Below, in pieces: positions 47,526 through 55,530 of a stretch of DNA of 64,000 nucleotides. Below the pieces are notes generated by a model. The model did no database searches. It worked only from the letters and a program-made list of their open reading frames with translations, and was not told where the DNA came from. The stretch covers positions 1-64,000 of the forward strand of contig NZ_RXFQ01000014.1 in assembly GCF_003951285.1 (NCBI RefSeq). The letters run 5' to 3'. This DNA is from Variovorax beijingensis. Its GTDB lineage: Bacteria; Pseudomonadota; Gammaproteobacteria; Burkholderiales; Burkholderiaceae_C. Made by a program: the position numbers and the translations under genes. Each line of letters opens with the position of its first letter. Positions within the stretch are counted from its first letter, which is position 1.

Positions 47526-49034
47526 ATGTCGTCACCCAACCACCTGCTGGCCCGTCGCGCCGGCATCGACACCTACCAGCAGCCCGTGGTCTACATGCGC
47601 AGCGACTGCGCCGTGTGCCGGGCCGAGGGCTTCCAGTCGCAGGCGCAGGTCGAGGTGATCGCCAACGGGCGCCATCTGTTCGCGATCCTGCACCAGGTGA
47701 ACAGCGACTGGCTGCGCGGCGACGAGATCGCGCTGTCGGAGGCGGCCTGGACCCTGATGGGCGCCGCCGAGGGCGAGGAGCTGGTGGTGCGCCATCCGCC
47801 GCTCCTCGATTCGCTGGCGCACCTGCGCAACAAGGTGCATGGCGGCAGGCTGGACTACGCTGCGCTGCGCGCGCTGATGGAGGACGTGAGCCGCGGGCGC
47901 CTTCCCGACATCCACCTGGCCTCCTTCGTGACGATCTGCGCCGGCCGCGGCCTCGACCTGGACGAGACCGTGGCGCTGACCCGCGCCATGGTCGACGTCG
48001 GAGAGCGCATCGACTGGGGCGCTTCGCCCGTGATGGACAAGCACTGCATCGGCGGCTTGCCGGGCAACCGGACCACGCTGCTGGTGGTGCCGATCATCGC
48101 GGCCTGCGGCCTGATGATGCCCAAGACCTCGTCGCGCGCCATCACCTCGGCGGCCGGCTCGGCCGACGTGATGGAAACGCTCGCGCCGGTCGACCTCGAC
48201 CTGGCGGCAATGCGCCGCGTGGTCGAGCGCGAAGGGGGATGCGTCGTCTGGGGAAGCGCCATGCGCGTGAGCCCCGCCGACGACGTGCTGATCCGCGTGG
48301 AGCGGCCGCTGGGCATCGACAGCGAGGGCCTCATGGTGGCGTCCATCCTGTCCAAGAAGGCCGCGATGGGGTCGCAGCGCGTGCTGATCGACATTCCGGT
48401 GGGCGCATTGGCCAAGGTGCGCAGCGATGCGGCCGCCGGCCAGCTCTCGCGCAGCCTGGTCGCGGTGGGCGCGGCGCTGGGGCTGCAGGTGCAGACGGTG
48501 TTCACCGACGGCAGCCAGCCGGTCGGCTGCGGCGTCGGCCCGGCGCTCGAGGCGATGGATGTGATGGCGGTGCTCGAACGCACCGCCGACGCACCGTCGG
48601 ACCTGCGCGATCGCGCGCTCCTCTTGGCCGGGCTGCTGCTCGAACTGGCGGGCAAGGCGGCGCCGGGCAGCGGCCACGCGCTGGCGCGCGCGGCGCTGGA
48701 CGACGGGCGCGCGCTTGCCCGCTTCATTGCAATCTGCGAAGCACAGGGCGGCCTGCGCGTGCCGCCGAAGGCCGCCCACACGCACTGCGTGACCGCGCCC
48801 GCGGCCGGGGTGGTGTCGGGCATCGACACCCGCCTGGTGGCGCGCATGGCCAAGCTGGCCGGTGCGCCGCGCGATCCGGCGGCAGGCGCCTCGATGCACG
48901 TGCGCTTGCAGGACCGCGTCGATCGAGGCCAGCCGCTCTTCACCTTGCATGCCGAAAGCCTCGGCGAGCTCCAGTACGCCCTGAGCTTCGTGCGCTCGCA
49001 GCTACCGGTCGTTCGCATCGAGGCCGGGCCCTGA
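47526..49034 (+). CDS. Thymidine phosphorylase-family protein (AMP phosphorylase-like, long form)
   Basis: 502 aa, ATG with AAGGAG upstream. Pyrimidine phosphorylase core: DKHCIGGLPGNRTTLLVVPI (phosphate and nucleoside site, about 175-195), KTSSRAITSAAGSADVMETL, and KKAAMGSQRVLIDIPVG. The N-terminal 80-90 residues before the usual start match the longer archaeal AMP phosphorylases. These enzymes phosphorolyse nucleoside 5'-monophosphates or nucleosides. Under an FNR-type promoter, it may recover ribose phosphate at low oxygen. Substrate uncertain. Confidence 0.88.
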   Translation: MSSPNHLLARRAGIDTYQQPVVYMRSDCAVCRAEGFQSQAQVEVIANGRHLFAILHQVNSDWLRGDEIALSEAAWTLMGAAEGEELVVRHPPLLDSLAHLRNKVHGGRLDYAALRALMEDVSRGRLPDIHLASFVTICAGRGLDLDETVALTRAMVDVGERIDWGASPVMDKHCIGGLPGNRTTLLVVPIIAACGLMMPKTSSRAITSAAGSADVMETLAPVDLDLAAMRRVVEREGGCVVWGSAMRVSPADDVLIRVERPLGIDSEGLMVASILSKKAAMGSQRVLIDIPVGALAKVRSDAAAGQLSRSLVAVGAALGLQVQTVFTDGSQPVGCGVGPALEAMDVMAVLERTADAPSDLRDRALLLAGLLLELAGKAAPGSGHALARAALDDGRALARFIAICEAQGGLRVPPKAAHTHCVTAPAAGVVSGIDTRLVARMAKLAGAPRDPAAGASMHVRLQDRVDRGQPLFTLHAESLGELQYALSFVRSQLPVVRIEAGP

Positions 49035-49054
49035 GGCGCACGGGCGGCAGGGCC

Positions 49055-49405
49055 TCAACCGTCGGTATCGCGGCTGCCGGCATGCCGGCTGGAGCGGCCG
49101 AACGAGGCGGCCAGCCGCACACGATCCAGCGCGGCGCTGCGCGAGCGTGCCGGCTGCATCGGCAGGGACGGCGCTTCGTCCTCGACCACTTTCGTGCGCA
49201 GGACTTCCCATCCGCGGGACGTGATCTCGAGGACGGTGGCCGCGTCCTGCCGCAGGCAGTCGTCGCGGTCGACGTGCGGCGGCGGAATCAGCACCTTGAT
49301 CAGGCCGGCGGCGTCGAGCAGGCGCAGCCTGTCGATCAGCGCGGCATCGGCCCTGGTGCAGGGCAGCGGCGTTTCGGACAGTTCCCTGAGCAGGTTCAAG
49401 CACAT
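49055..49405 (-). CDS. Small winged-helix-like protein of unknown function
   Basis: 116 aa. Pattern LRELSETPLPCTRADAALIDRLRLLDAAGLIKV, then ATVLEITSRGWEVL. The same order is found in the protein at 55164-55439, so the two are paralogues. The helices and the ITxxGxxxL element suggest a winged-helix DNA-binding fold without a clear named family. A 35-residue Ser/Arg-rich tail is extra. It follows a 25-codon frame and a FNR-type box. Confidence 0.55.
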   Translation of the reverse strand: MCLNLLRELSETPLPCTRADAALIDRLRLLDAAGLIKVLIPPPHVDRDDCLRQDAATVLEITSRGWEVLRTKVVEDEAPSLPMQPARSRSAALDRVRLAASFGRSSRHAGSRDTDG

Positions 49406-49423
49406 GGACGCGGCTTCGAAGGC

Positions 49424-49501
49424 TCAGTCGATCGCGAGTCGGAAGACGCCGCCGCGCCGCGTGCGGTCGAGGGGGCCGATGTTGTTCGACGGGAAGGGCA
49501 T
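49424..49501 (-). CDS. 25-residue small peptide, DUF2892-like remnant
   Basis: MPFPSNNIGPLDRTRRGGVF and a short tail, ending TGA. Its NNIGPLDRTRR resembles the start NNLGTLDRTLR of the DUF2892 protein at 58096. It has AGGAG 7 nt upstream and sits 20 nt from a predicted FNR-type transcription start. It therefore may be a truncated DUF2892 gene still expressed, or a leader peptide for the 116-aa gene 18 nt downstream. Confidence 0.45.
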   Translation of the reverse strand: MPFPSNNIGPLDRTRRGGVFRLAID

Positions 49502-49527
49502 GCGTTTCTCCTGGCAGGCTGGAGCCG

Positions 49528-49569
49528 ATCTTGGGCGGCGCAAGCCTGGCGGGGGTTGCGGCAGATCAA
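49528..49569 (-). promoter_or_regulatory. FNR/ANR-type box with -10, driving leftward
   Basis: Box TTGCG-GCAG-ATCAA at 49556-49569; CAAGAT at 49533 to 49528 on the minus strand, 29.5 bp from the centre. Predicted start near 49521. Confidence 0.75.
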
Positions 49570-49573
49570 GAGC

Positions 49574-49665
49574 CTGAGCGCGGACCTGCTGGTCATGGGC
49601 TGCCGAGCGGCGCCACGCAGTCGATCCTGCAGTCGATGACGCTGCCCGTGCGGATGTCGCACTGA
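49574..49665 (+). pseudogene. Fragment of a universal stress protein
   Basis: One frame reads LSADLLVMGC and, after a deletion and shift, SGATQSILQSMTLPVRMSH followed by TGA. This matches the end of the USP at 8045 (ADLLVMGCYGHSRAREWILG, then GATRTMLESMTLPVLMSH) with the middle missing. The rest of the gene is absent. A USP tail left by deletion. Confidence 0.7.
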
Positions 49666-49686
49666 GCCGCTCACTCCACCCCTCGG

Positions 49687-49722
49687 AAAAAAAGAAGCCC
49701 GCCATCCTTGCGGATGGCAGGC
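49687..49722 (-). terminator. Rho-independent terminator
   Basis: On the minus strand an 11-bp stem (GCCTGCCATCC, loop GCAA, GGATGGCGGGC) is followed by CTTCTTTTTTT. It is the clearest intrinsic terminator in the window, and ends leftward transcription. Confidence 0.9.
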
Positions 49723-49871
49723 CTGGTGAAGGTCCCCGCCCGGGCCTTTGGAGCCCGGGCAGTCTGGGGTTGCCTTCATCCCCACGGTGTCGGAGCGACA
49801 CCATGAACTCCCCCGAGGGGATTCCCCACTGTCACCTTTGAATCTGCGGCTTTCGCTTTCGATTCATCGGT
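49687..49871 (-). ncRNA. Candidate small RNA with FNR-type promoter
   Basis: A predicted start near 49871 (TACATT -10, FNR box at 49906) and the intrinsic terminator at 49687-49722 bound a transcript of about 185 nt. It contains GGTGTCG/CGACACC and CCCGGGC/GCCCGGG hairpins and a GGGGA/TCCCC pair. No convincing ORF fits: a short frame from 49865 (MNRKRKPQIQR) and one from 49804 that runs through the terminator. No known riboswitch recognised. An oxygen-responsive sRNA, like FnrS in principle, is the best reading. Confidence 0.55.
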
Positions 49872-49905
49872 CCGTTCAATGTACGGCCGGCCATCCGCGT
49901 GCGGT

Positions 49906-49919
49906 TTGATCCAGCGCAA
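49906..49919 (-). promoter_or_regulatory. FNR/ANR-type box for the candidate sRNA
   Basis: TTGAT-CCAG-CGCAA; TACATT (49883 to 49878, minus strand) is 29.5 bp away. Predicted start 49871. Confidence 0.78.
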
Positions 49920-50047
49920 GTCCGGGCCACTTGGGGGTTCATTTCTTGCCGAGATCCACCGACCGAACATGCGTGCGCGCACCATCGTCGACGCTGCGGC
50001 AGCTGGCGCGTACACCCTGAGTCCCGATGCGTGAAGGGACCTGCGCC

Positions 50048-50061
50048 TTGATCTGCCGCAA
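50048..50061 (+). promoter_or_regulatory. FNR/ANR-type box upstream of 50133
   Basis: TTGAT-CTGC-CGCAA; TAGAGT at 50084, 29.5 bp from the centre. Predicted start near 50096. The 49920-50047 stretch between this and the sRNA box holds nothing recognisable. Confidence 0.8.
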
Positions 50062-50132
50062 CCGACGGTCCCCTTCTCCCGCCTAGAGTGACAGCAAGCA
50101 TGTCCCCCGCCAAGGGATTGGCAAAGGAATCC

Positions 50133-51215
50133 ATGGCTTCCGACTCAAAAATCTGTTCCGACACTGGTTGCGTCACTGCCGACGCCGTGTGCGACCTGTT
50201 CAAGCAGGTGGTGCGACCCGAAGCGCAGTTGAACCCGCGATTCTGCGTGCTCCGGGATCGGGCCGAATTCGAGCCTGCGCGCGGGCTGGTGAGCGCATTG
50301 CATCGGACGGAAATTCGCGACAAGCGGCCGGACTATTTCGAGTATTTCCGGCGAAAGGATTTCGACAGCGCCCTCTTCGAGCTCTTCCTGGTTGCGCTGT
50401 TCAAGGCTGCGGGCCATGGAGTCGATCTCAAGCACGATGCCCCAGCCCTTCTATTGACAAAGGGCAACGCCACGGCGGCCGTCGATGCATTCACTGTCGG
50501 AACACCGGTCATTGGGGTCGAACCCCAGGTCACGTCGCCAAGGTCGGTTGCATCCGAGCCGCAATTGCACGGGTTGGGCGGAATTCTCTTCCAGCGGCTG
50601 CATCGGCGCGCCTGGCGTGTGCCTCATGCGGACGGCCATCCCTTCGTCCTTGCCCTTCAGGATTTTGATCACGGGCAGGCCCATGGCGCGCCATCTGCGC
50701 TCCTGCATTTCCTCTTCGGATCCGGCCCGTCGCAGGAACTCGGCGAACTGTTCCCGGACGGCTTCTTCGGTCACCAGGAGGCCGAGCATGTTTCTGGCGT
50801 CCTGTTCTGCAACGATGCCACGATCGCGAAGTTCAACCGACTTGGGCAGGAAGAGCACGCAGCCAGTGCAGCAAGGATGCTGCGCCATGGAGCTTGCCTT
50901 GCAGAAAACGGGGACACATCCACCGCGGCAGGCTACGCCTACGAAGTCGGCCAACGCGGTGCACAGCGTGAGCAGTGGAACGAAGGCACGGTGCTGATCC
51001 ACAATCCTTTCGCTCTGCATCCCCTGCCGCCGGACTGGCTCGGTGCCTCCGCCGAGGTGAGATGCAAGGACGGCCAGACCACGGAATGCCTGGCGCATGG
51101 CTTTCATCCATTTTCGTCGACCACCGAGTTGCTGCGGCAGGATGCCCCCGCGTGGTGGGTCGAGGAGCGAAAGCGCCTTCTCGAGCAGGAGCAGGCGGCC
51201 CACCCCTCGGCGTGA
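50133..51215 (+). CDS. Uncharacterised protein, possible degenerate PD-(D/E)XK nuclease-like fold
   Basis: 360 aa; ATG at 50133 chosen for its AAAGGA site, with ATG 50100 and GTG 50088 as alternatives. Residues about 80-120 (ALFELFLVALFKAAGHGVDLKHD then APALLLTKGNATAAVDAFTV) follow the helix-PD-x(n)-ExK order of restriction-endonuclease-fold proteins, but PD is PA and E is D, so it may be inactive. The C-terminal part with WNEGTVLIHNPFALHPLPP also occurs in such unannotated families. No signal or membrane span. It heads the USP-ATPase operon. Confidence 0.6.
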   Translation: MASDSKICSDTGCVTADAVCDLFKQVVRPEAQLNPRFCVLRDRAEFEPARGLVSALHRTEIRDKRPDYFEYFRRKDFDSALFELFLVALFKAAGHGVDLKHDAPALLLTKGNATAAVDAFTVGTPVIGVEPQVTSPRSVASEPQLHGLGGILFQRLHRRAWRVPHADGHPFVLALQDFDHGQAHGAPSALLHFLFGSGPSQELGELFPDGFFGHQEAEHVSGVLFCNDATIAKFNRLGQEEHAASAARMLRHGACLAENGDTSTAAGYAYEVGQRGAQREQWNEGTVLIHNPFALHPLPPDWLGASAEVRCKDGQTTECLAHGFHPFSSTTELLRQDAPAWWVEERKRLLEQEQAAHPSA

Positions 51216-51267
51216 ACGGGCCGTACGCGTTCAAGCTGCGCCTCTGCACACAGGAAGGAAGATCCGA

Positions 51268-51696
51268 ATGAAGATCCTCGTGGCAACCGATGGCTCGAAG
51301 TACGCCCTGAGGGCCGTCAAGTACGCGGCCAAGCTGATCGGATGGCTGCGTCCGGCAGCGCACTCGATCACCCTCATCAGCGTGCACGACAACACCAACC
51401 TGCGCTTCGCGAATTCGATCCTCGGTTCCGAGGACGTGATCGCCTTCCTGCACCAGCGCAGCACCGCGGAACTCAAGGCCGCCATGAAATTTCTCAAGAC
51501 GGCGGACATCGACCACAGATCGGTGATTCGCACGGGGCACGTGGCGCAGGAGATCGTCAGGTTCGCCAAGGAGGGCAAGTTCGACCTGATCGTCCTGGGC
51601 TCGAAAGGGCGAAGCGCCATCGTCGATCTTCTGGTGGGCTCGGTAGCCCAGCGTGTGCTGGCGACGGCCAGGCAGCCGGTCGTACTGGTCAAGTAG
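51268..51696 (+). CDS. Universal stress protein (single domain)
   Basis: 142 aa, ATG with AGGAAGGAA upstream. MKILVATDGSKYALRAVKYA at the start; DLIVLGSKGRSAIVDLLVGSVAQRVLATARQPVVLVK at the end is the ATP-binding signature. Second gene of the unit with the 360-aa protein and the P-type ATPase. Close to the 21474 USP in form. Confidence 0.92.
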   Translation: MKILVATDGSKYALRAVKYAAKLIGWLRPAAHSITLISVHDNTNLRFANSILGSEDVIAFLHQRSTAELKAAMKFLKTADIDHRSVIRTGHVAQEIVRFAKEGKFDLIVLGSKGRSAIVDLLVGSVAQRVLATARQPVVLVK

Positions 51697-51752
51697 TGCG
51701 AGTTGCTCCCCACGCGCCCGAAGAAAAGGGGACGAGCGGCTCCGAGCCGTCC

Positions 51753-54341
51753 ATGGCGGATGCCCGCGATCTGACAGATGTCGTGGCGCGCCAGCGCCTG
51801 GCGCAGGACGGCCCGAATGAAGTGACGGTCTCTCGCCCGCGCAGTGTGTTGCGGCTGGCGCGCGAGGTGGCGTCCGAGCCGATGTTTCTGCTGCTCGCGG
51901 CCTGCGGCAGCATCTACTTGGCGCTGGGCGATGCGCAGGAAGCGCTCATGCTGCTCGGCTTCGTCTTCATCGTCATGGGCATCAGCTTTGTCCAGCAACG
52001 GCGCAGCGAGCGCTCCCTGGAAGCACTGCGCGATCTTTCCAGCCCGCAAGCGCTGGTCCGTCGCGGGGGCACGGTGCGCCGCATCGCGGCACGGGAACTG
52101 GTGGTGGGCGACATGGTCCTGCTGTCGGAGGGGGACCGTGTTCCTGCCGACATGTCGCTCCTCGACGCGTCGAACCTCGCCATCGACGAGTCATTGCTGA
52201 CCGGCGAGTCGGTGCCGGTGAACAAGCACGCCGTGGCCAGCGAGGAAGCCATGGCGGCGGATGCCTGGACCGCGTTTTCAGGCACGCTGGTGACGCAAGG
52301 AACCGCACGGGGGCGCGTGACTGCCATCGGCGCGCGCAGCGCGCTCGGGCGCATCGGCGCCTCGCTGGCCGGCATCGCCGTGCAGGCCACGCCGATCCAA
52401 CGGGAGACACGAGGCGTCGTCAAGGGGGTGGCAATTGGGGGGCTGGCACTGGCCGCGGCGCTCGCGGCGGCGTACGGCGCGCTTCGCGGCGACTGGCTCC
52501 AGGGCCTGCTGGCCGGGCTGACGCTCGCGATGGGCATCATCCCTGAGGAGTTGCCGATGGTGCTTGCGCTGTTCCTCGGCCTGGGTGCCTGGCGGCTGGT
52601 GCGCGAGAAGGTGTTGGCCCGAAGCATCCCCGCGGTCGAACTGCTCGGGGCCACCACGGTGTTGTGCGTCGACAAGACCGGCACGCTGACGGCCAATCGC
52701 ATGAGCGTACGGCAGCTTCGGTCCGGCGATGCAAGGTACGACGCGTTGGAGGCGAAGGGTGCCGCCCTGCAGGAGGAACTGCATCCGTTGCTGGAGTATG
52801 CGGTGCTGGCCAGCCACCGGCGCACGTTCGACCCGATGGAGTCCGCCATCGCCGAAGCCGCCGGGCAATGGCTTGCCGGCACGGAGCATCTGCATTCCGA
52901 CTGGACCCTGATCGACGACTATCCGCTGTCGCCGGAATTGCTGGCGATGTCGCGCGTGTGGCGTTCACCCGATCAGCGGGCGTTCCTCATTGCCGCCAAG
53001 GGAGCTCCCGAAGCCATCGTCGACCTGTGCCACATGGATGCAGGCCGCGCCGGCCGCATCGCCGAACAGGTCCTGGAGATGGCAGCCGACGGCCTGCGTG
53101 TACTTGGCGTCGCGTGTGGCACCTTCGATGCCGATGTCCTGCCCGGACTGCAGCACGACTTCGATTTCCGGTTCCTTGGCTTGGTCGGGCTGGAGGATCC
53201 GGTACGGGCCGACGTGCCGCAGGCCATCGCCGAGTGCCGTGCCGCCGGCATCCGAGTCGTGATGATGACGGGGGATCATCCCGCCACCGCAATCGCGGTG
53301 GCGCGGCAAGCCGGGCTGAGTGCCGAGGCGCCTGTCATGACCGGCGCCGAGATGGCTTCTCTGGCCGACGAGGCACTTGCTGCACGGTTGGCCGCGACAA
53401 CCATCTTCTGTCGGGTCCAGCCTGATCAGAAGCTTCGTCTGGTGCGCGCTTTCCGTGCGCAGGGCGATGTGGTCGCGATGACCGGCGACGGCGTGAACGA
53501 TGCGCCGGCCCTGAAAGCCGCCGACATCGGCGTGGCGATGGGTGCGCGAGGGACCGAGGTGGCCCGCGAGGCGGCCGCGCTGGTCCTGCTGAACGACGAC
53601 TTCGCCTCGCTGGTCACGGCGATCCGCCATGGGCGCCGCGTGTTCGCGAATCTTCGCAAGGCGATCGTTTTCGTGGTGGCGGTCCATGTGCCCATCGTCG
53701 GGCTGTCGATCCTGCCGGTGGTCCTTGGCTGGCCCATGCTGTTGATGCCGGTCCACATCCTGTTCCTGCAATTGATCATCGACCCTGCCTGCTCGGTTGT
53801 GTTCGAGGCCGAGCCTCTCGAAAAGAGCGCGATGAAGGTCCCGCCCCGCCGCCCCGACCAGCGGCTGTTCGACTCCGCGGTGCTGGTCCGCGGCCTGTGG
53901 CAGGGCGGCGTGTTGCTGGGGGTGCTTCTGGTGACCTATGCGGGCGCGCGCTGGATGGCGCCGCTGGAGGTCGGCAGGGACGACATGGCAAGGACGCTGA
54001 CTTTCATGGTGCTGGTGCTGTCGAACCTCGGCCTGATTCAAAGCAATCGATCCTGGGAGCGAATGGCCTGGCACGGCAACACTGCATCCAACCGCCAGTT
54101 CGGCTGGATCGCCGCGGGAGCCGTTGCAGTCCTGTGCGTGGTGCTTGCCGTGCCTGCCGTTGGTCGTCTGTTCTCGTTTGTGACGCCGTCGCCGGCGTTG
54201 CTGGCGGCGGGTCTCGGGATGGCGGTCCTGAACGTGCTCTGGTTCGAATGCATCAAATGGGGCCTGCGCAGAGTTCGCAGCATCGAAAGCCCGAGCGGCG
54301 CCGTTCACGGGCCGGCGAATTCTTGTTCCGCCAGGCGGTAG
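51753..54341 (+). CDS. Cation-translocating P-type ATPase
   Basis: 862 aa from ATG 51753; a GTG at 51696 overlapping the USP stop would extend it by 19 residues. Actuator motif LTGESVPV (about 150), M4 PEELP (about 268), phosphorylation DKTGTLT (about 306), and hinge MTGDGVNDAPALKAADIGVAMG (about 578). C-terminal transmembrane helices follow. The PEELP in M4 and lack of heavy-metal-binding N-domain place it with Ca/Mg/Mn- or H-type pumps rather than copper exporters. The ion is unknown. Downstream of USP under the 50048 box. Confidence 0.9.
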   Translation: MADARDLTDVVARQRLAQDGPNEVTVSRPRSVLRLAREVASEPMFLLLAACGSIYLALGDAQEALMLLGFVFIVMGISFVQQRRSERSLEALRDLSSPQALVRRGGTVRRIAARELVVGDMVLLSEGDRVPADMSLLDASNLAIDESLLTGESVPVNKHAVASEEAMAADAWTAFSGTLVTQGTARGRVTAIGARSALGRIGASLAGIAVQATPIQRETRGVVKGVAIGGLALAAALAAAYGALRGDWLQGLLAGLTLAMGIIPEELPMVLALFLGLGAWRLVREKVLARSIPAVELLGATTVLCVDKTGTLTANRMSVRQLRSGDARYDALEAKGAALQEELHPLLEYAVLASHRRTFDPMESAIAEAAGQWLAGTEHLHSDWTLIDDYPLSPELLAMSRVWRSPDQRAFLIAAKGAPEAIVDLCHMDAGRAGRIAEQVLEMAADGLRVLGVACGTFDADVLPGLQHDFDFRFLGLVGLEDPVRADVPQAIAECRAAGIRVVMMTGDHPATAIAVARQAGLSAEAPVMTGAEMASLADEALAARLAATTIFCRVQPDQKLRLVRAFRAQGDVVAMTGDGVNDAPALKAADIGVAMGARGTEVAREAAALVLLNDDFASLVTAIRHGRRVFANLRKAIVFVVAVHVPIVGLSILPVVLGWPMLLMPVHILFLQLIIDPACSVVFEAEPLEKSAMKVPPRRPDQRLFDSAVLVRGLWQGGVLLGVLLVTYAGARWMAPLEVGRDDMARTLTFMVLVLSNLGLIQSNRSWERMAWHGNTASNRQFGWIAAGAVAVLCVVLAVPAVGRLFSFVTPSPALLAAGLGMAVLNVLWFECIKWGLRRVRSIESPSGAVHGPANSCSARR

Positions 54342-54472
54342 CAACAACGCGGGCTGGCCGTTGGTAACTGATCTTTCAATTGGCGCCGCGGAATTGACTA
54401 CCGGATGCCGGTCGCACCATTCGACACCCGGCGTAGCATGTGTGAATTACTCATTCACGAGAAGAGGCACCG

Positions 54473-55150
54473 ATGGAGATGCAGCCGAAGAATCCCGCAT
54501 CGGATCTCGCGATCGGCGTCTCTGCAGCGCTGAGGGAGTTGCTCGCCTCCATGCGGACGCTCCTGGCCAACGGCAACGATGCGGGATCATCGAGGGTACC
54601 CCATCGACAGGTTCAGGCCCTGCGCAGGGGAGATGCACTGGCGGCGGCCCTGGTCGCCTATGCACGGTGTCAGGAGCTTTCGCCTGCATCCATCGAGGTG
54701 CTGCCATTCCTCAGCTCCTTCGCCAACCTCCTGTGGCATACCCTTGACCGCCGCATCGTGGTCACCGTGGACGTCGAGAGGGACTGCCCTGCCTTGTTCG
54801 TCGATGCGCCTGCACTCGAGGAAGCGTTGACACAGATCGTGAGGAACGCGCAGTCGGCCATGCCGCATGGCGGCAGGCTGGTGCTGCGCGGTGCACTCGA
54901 TCGGCGGGACAGTCGTTTGCTCAATCTCGACGTCATCGACAAAGGCACCGGCATGAGCCCCGACGTTGTCGAAAGAGCTGCGAGTCCATTTTTCACGACC
55001 CAGGAGGACTCCCCTTTTTCCGGCATGGGCCTTTCGGCCGTTGCCGGCTTCGCGGCCCAGTCGGGCGGCCGGATGGCCATTTCCAGCGCCGTTGGACAGG
55101 GGACAACCATTCGCCTTTCCTTGCCGACCGCTGCGAGCGCTCGCAGCTGA
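54473..55150 (+). CDS. HATPase-domain protein lacking the dimerisation/histidine domain
   Basis: 225 aa. C-terminal half is a histidine-kinase-type ATPase: N-box ALTQIVRNAQSAMPHGG (about 125-140), DKGTGMSPDV (about 155) and FFTTQEDSPFSGMGLSAVAGFAAQSGG. The N-terminal helices have no HxxxP/HisKA phospho-acceptor, so it cannot autophosphorylate classically. It may control a partner or be a truncated kinase. The 131-bp gap before it has no convincing FNR box, only TTGACT and TAGCAT at an unsuitable spacing. Confidence 0.7.
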   Translation: MEMQPKNPASDLAIGVSAALRELLASMRTLLANGNDAGSSRVPHRQVQALRRGDALAAALVAYARCQELSPASIEVLPFLSSFANLLWHTLDRRIVVTVDVERDCPALFVDAPALEEALTQIVRNAQSAMPHGGRLVLRGALDRRDSRLLNLDVIDKGTGMSPDVVERAASPFFTTQEDSPFSGMGLSAVAGFAAQSGGRMAISSAVGQGTTIRLSLPTAASARS

Positions 55151-55163
55151 CCGCGAGGAGAGA

Positions 55164-55439
55164 TCACATCAATCGCAACCCCCGGGCGAATCGCATCGAG
55201 TTTTTTGGAAACCTGGGCGCACAGTCCATCTTTGCGATCTCGGCGAGTCCTTCTTCCGTGATGCGCGTCACGGTCGCCACCGTCGACTTGAGATAGGGCC
55301 CTCTCGGAGGAAGGGGCGTGATCCTGGCCTCGATCAGACCTGTGGCGACGAGCACCGACACATGGCGGATTTCCTCTGCCTGGACCACCCGCACAGGCAG
55401 TGGCGTGTGAAAAAGCCTCATCAAGAACAGTAGCGGCAT
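55164..55439 (-). CDS. Small winged-helix-like protein, paralogue of 49055 gene
   Basis: 91 aa. MPLLFLMRLFHTPLPVRVVQ, then LVATGLIEARITP and STVATVTRITEEGLAEIA follow the same order as the 116-aa protein (TPLP..., AAGLIKVLIPP, ATVLEITSRGW). A winged-helix-like fold is likely; family unknown. Under the FNR-type box at 55492 with TAACTT as -10. Confidence 0.6.
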   Translation of the reverse strand: MPLLFLMRLFHTPLPVRVVQAEEIRHVSVLVATGLIEARITPLPPRGPYLKSTVATVTRITEEGLAEIAKMDCAPRFPKNSMRFARGLRLM

Positions 55440-55491
55440 TGAACCCTCCGATTGCCTTGACCAAAGTTACCTTTTGCCACGCGGGTGCACA

Positions 55492-55505
55492 TTGATCTGG
55501 CGCAA
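55492..55505 (-). promoter_or_regulatory. FNR/ANR-type box, leftward
   Basis: TTGAT-CTGG-CGCAA; TAACTT (55469 to 55464, minus strand) is 29.5 bp away; predicted start near 55457 for the 55164 gene. Confidence 0.78.
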
Positions 55506-55530
55506 GCCGGGCCGAACGTCCGGCGAGGCC

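Noticed and set aside
49752..49804. Coding frame from 49804 leftward across the terminator
   Set aside because: It runs through a perfect intrinsic terminator and shows no recognisable protein features.
54394..54439. TTGACT and TAGCAT before the HATPase gene as a promoter
   Set aside because: The spacing is 34 bp, too long for a sigma-70 promoter, and no second FNR half-site is present.
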